DNA of 64,000 nucleotides from a virus. The notes beneath the pieces were generated by a model. That model was given only the letters and a program-made list of their open reading frames with translations. It was not told the DNA's origin and made no database searches. The stretch covers positions 62,001-126,000 of IMG/VR virus record IMGVR_UViG_3300042691_044733. One strand, 5' to 3'. The translations under genes were made by a program, and so were the position numbers. Positions 63,061 to 64,000 of this stretch are shown here, one piece after another (positions within the stretch are counted from its first letter, which is position 1; every line of letters starts with the position of its first letter).

Positions 63061-63074
63061 TATGTTTGGAACTC
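63061..63074 (+). promoter_or_regulatory. Early promoter motif, copy 4
   Basis: TATGTTTGGAACTC, identical to copy 3, 32 bases before the ATG of the next gene and right after a terminator. Confidence 0.72.
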
Positions 63075-63106
63075 ATTATGGATAATAATCATTAATACAT
63101 ACACAC

Positions 63107-63532
63107 ATGAAAACAGTTTTAAGTTTAAAGCCAGCAGGTTCATTCCTTAAAGACCGTAAGGTTGACGGAGTAACAACACGTGACCGTAGATACCGTTATG
63201 AGGTTCACGGAGAGAGTTCTGCTATAGAACAATACAAACAGGATATTGAACGTACCTCTGATGAAGGAGATAAGATCTTCCCACAGGGTGAGGAACGTGA
63301 AGGTAAACTGTTGTATTACACCTGGGAACCAATTCCTAATGGTGTCAAATTGATCCGTAATGAAAGGAGCAAATCCTGGTATGCAGATCTTGAAGACATG
63401 GATACCATGAACAAGATGCTGAAGAAATACGGAGAGATCGGTAAACTCATGGGGATTAAAGAGTTTAAGAAAACATTCATCCCAAAGGTTGAGGAAGAAC
63501 AAGAAGAAACAACCGATCTTGAGAATGAATAA
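63107..63532 (+). CDS. Early protein (141 residues) with RRYRYEV motif
   Basis: Begins MKTVLSLKPAGSFLKDRKVD. The core TTRDRRYRYEVHGESSAIEQ is followed by GKLLYYTWEPIPNGVKLIRN and an acidic C-terminal tail (KVEEEQEETTDLENE). The region around RRYRYEV resembles KTRFRYAVTQATEEE in the next, truncated gene, so the two are probably paralogues. The acidic C-terminus after a basic/beta core is reminiscent of single-strand-DNA-binding proteins but no fold can be proven. It has its own promoter and terminator. Confidence 0.72.
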   Translation: MKTVLSLKPAGSFLKDRKVDGVTTRDRRYRYEVHGESSAIEQYKQDIERTSDEGDKIFPQGEEREGKLLYYTWEPIPNGVKLIRNERSKSWYADLEDMDTMNKMLKKYGEIGKLMGIKEFKKTFIPKVEEEQEETTDLENE

Positions 63533-63562
63533 AAAGTGGGGAGCAATCCCCCTTTTTATTTT
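63531..63562 (+). terminator. Terminator after the 141-residue gene
   Basis: GGGG (63538-63541) pairs with CCCC (63548-63551). A bulged T then allows the stem to extend through GAAAAA to TTTTT, giving about ten pairs, with a T-rich tail. Confidence 0.82.
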
Positions 63563-63576
63563 TATATTTGGAACTC
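63563..63576 (+). promoter_or_regulatory. Early promoter motif, copy 5
   Basis: TATATTTGGAACTC, a consensus copy. It drives the unit with no clear ORF. Confidence 0.72.
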
Positions 63577-63577
63577 T

Positions 63578-63727
63578 TTAGTGATATTACATTTTTCCTT
63601 AAATCATAGACAGAAGACATAAGACATTATACTCACTGACAAAATGACAAAAGTGAGTAAATACTGGTATTCCAGTGGTGAGCAATCAGCACTTCACAAT
63701 ATCAACTCTGACAACATGTCAGTTTTA
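63578..63727 (+). ncRNA. Putative structured small RNA between two early promoters
   Basis: The stretch between promoter copy 5 and the terminator next to copy 6 is about 150 nt and has no ORF that ends before the terminator. Three hairpins are visible: ACTCACT (63631-63637) with AGTGAGT (63652-63658), ACTGG (63663-63667) with CCAGT (63672-63676), and the final CTGACA (63708-63713) with TGTCAG (63717-63722) followed by TTTT. An ATG at 63645 opens a frame of about 50 codons, but this runs through the terminator and the next promoter, so I reject it. Function is unknown; a regulator of early genes or of host RNA are possibilities. Confidence 0.55.
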
Positions 63728-63739
63728 TATTTGGAACTC
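63726..63739 (+). promoter_or_regulatory. Early promoter motif, copy 6
   Basis: TATATTTGGAACTC, starting at the last T of the preceding terminator's tail. It lies 122 bases before the next ATG, the longest leader in the set. Confidence 0.72.
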
Positions 63740-63781
63740 TGTAGTGGTCTTAAGTTTCGTGAATATACAATGACACAAACC

Positions 63782-63827
63782 ATTAGGGATATAGAGTAAT
63801 ATCACTAATCATGTAAAAGAATACTCT
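63782..63827 (+). promoter_or_regulatory. Leader hairpin with possible pseudoknot
   Basis: ATTAGGGATAT (63782-63792) pairs with ATATCACTAAT (63799-63809) apart from one mismatch. The loop AGAGTA (63793-63798) is complementary to TACTCT (63822-63827) downstream, so an H-type pseudoknot could form. It lies in the 5' leader of the last gene, about 35 bases before its ATG. Confidence 0.45.
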
Positions 63828-63861
63828 AATACACACATAAACATTTTAAAATTTACATCAA

Positions 63862-64000
63862 ATGAAATTGAGATTTTTAAACAGCTACAGAGCATCGGAG
63901 ATGACACCTGAAGGTAGAATCACCAAAACCCGTTTCCGTTATGCGGTAACACAAGCTACTGAGGAAGAACGTGCTATGTTCAAAAAATGGAAAACCCAAG
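63862..64000 (+). CDS. Early protein paralogue, cut by the right edge
   Basis: The frame from the ATG at 63862 has 46 residues visible: MKLRFLNSYRASEMTPEGRI, then TKTRFRYAVTQATEEERAMF and KKWKTQ. The TRFRYAVTQATEEE segment parallels TRDRRYRYEVHGESS in the 141-residue gene. It has promoter copy 6 and a long structured leader. Function is unknown, and the C-terminus is outside the window. Confidence 0.7.
   Translation, partial: MKLRFLNSYRASEMTPEGRITKTRFRYAVTQATEEERAMFKKWKTQ

Noticed and set aside
63140-63546. Two minus-strand frames opposite the 141-residue early gene
   Set aside because: The plus gene has a promoter, terminator and paralogue; these frames have none.
63645-63800. Frame of about 51 codons starting MTKVSKYWYSSGEQ across the ncRNA region
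   Set aside because: It passes through the CTGACA/TGTCAG terminator and promoter copy 6, so the transcript would not contain the full frame.
1-64000. Stop-codon reassignment (TAG or TGA read through), known in some crAss-like phages
   Set aside because: All long late genes are open with the standard code, and TGA and TAG both occur as natural stops at gene junctions.
1-64000. tRNA genes or CRISPR arrays
   Set aside because: Intergenic gaps are mostly under 100 bases, and no T-loop-like GGTTCRA sequences or regularly spaced repeats were noticed.

Overview
The window is part of the genome of a crAss-like phage (order Crassvirales), a podovirus-type virus of Bacteroidota. The main evidence is a giant virion RNA polymerase polypeptide carrying the crAss-type DFDID catalytic loop, followed by a run of very large, probably virion-packaged proteins. 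A crAss-type TerL, portal, scaffold, capsid and tail-stabilisation gene set, an IHF/HU-like gene and Bacteroidota-type promoter elements (TAnnTTTG, once with TTTG 19 bp upstream) agree with this. The DNA is AT-rich, genes are tightly packed with many ATGA or TAATG junctions, and the long late genes read through with the standard code. No tRNA, CRISPR array or insertion sequence was seen.

Layout. Positions 1 to about 61.87 kb are all read from the minus strand, so transcription runs from right to left. In that order come: fibre-like and surface proteins (61.9-58.9 kb); a lysis cassette of 3-TM holin candidate, lipoprotein-type CHAP-like endolysin, overlapping spanin-like genes and a TM/coiled-coil protein (58.9-56.9 kb); a separately promoted cluster of small genes led by an Acb2-like (anti-CBASS) candidate and including an IHF-like protein, a Cys-rich zinc protein and a PD-(D/E)XK nuclease (56.8-54.2 kb); the packaging and head module of HExxH protein, TerL, portal, scaffold, GIY-YIG homing endonuclease and major capsid protein (53.7-44.8 kb); head and connector genes with an intact ferritin gene inserted (44.7-40.9 kb); a Cys-rich fibre/adhesin region (40.8-33.9 kb); tail connector, tail stabilisation and two KGG-motif structural proteins (33.8-22.9 kb); and five giant probable cargo proteins including the virion RNA polymerase (22.9 kb to the left edge, where the last gene is cut).

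From 62.0 kb to the right edge the direction switches to plus. This is an early-type region of very small genes. Six copies of a promoter-like motif (consensus TATnTTTGGAACTC) each precede a short unit, most of which close with a compact hairpin, often with the stop codon inside or beside the loop. One unit (about 63.58-63.73 kb) has no convincing ORF and looks like a structured non-coding RNA. The next has a leader that can form a pseudoknot. The 200-bp divergent junction (61.87-62.09 kb) carries two G/C-rich hairpins.

The points most worth following are the ferritin with a complete bacterial ferroxidase centre inside the head/connector operon, the putative ncRNA and pseudoknot leader in the early region, the Acb2-like candidate with its own host-type promoter, and the HExxH zincin motif in three consecutive giant cargo proteins as well as in a small gene next to the terminase.
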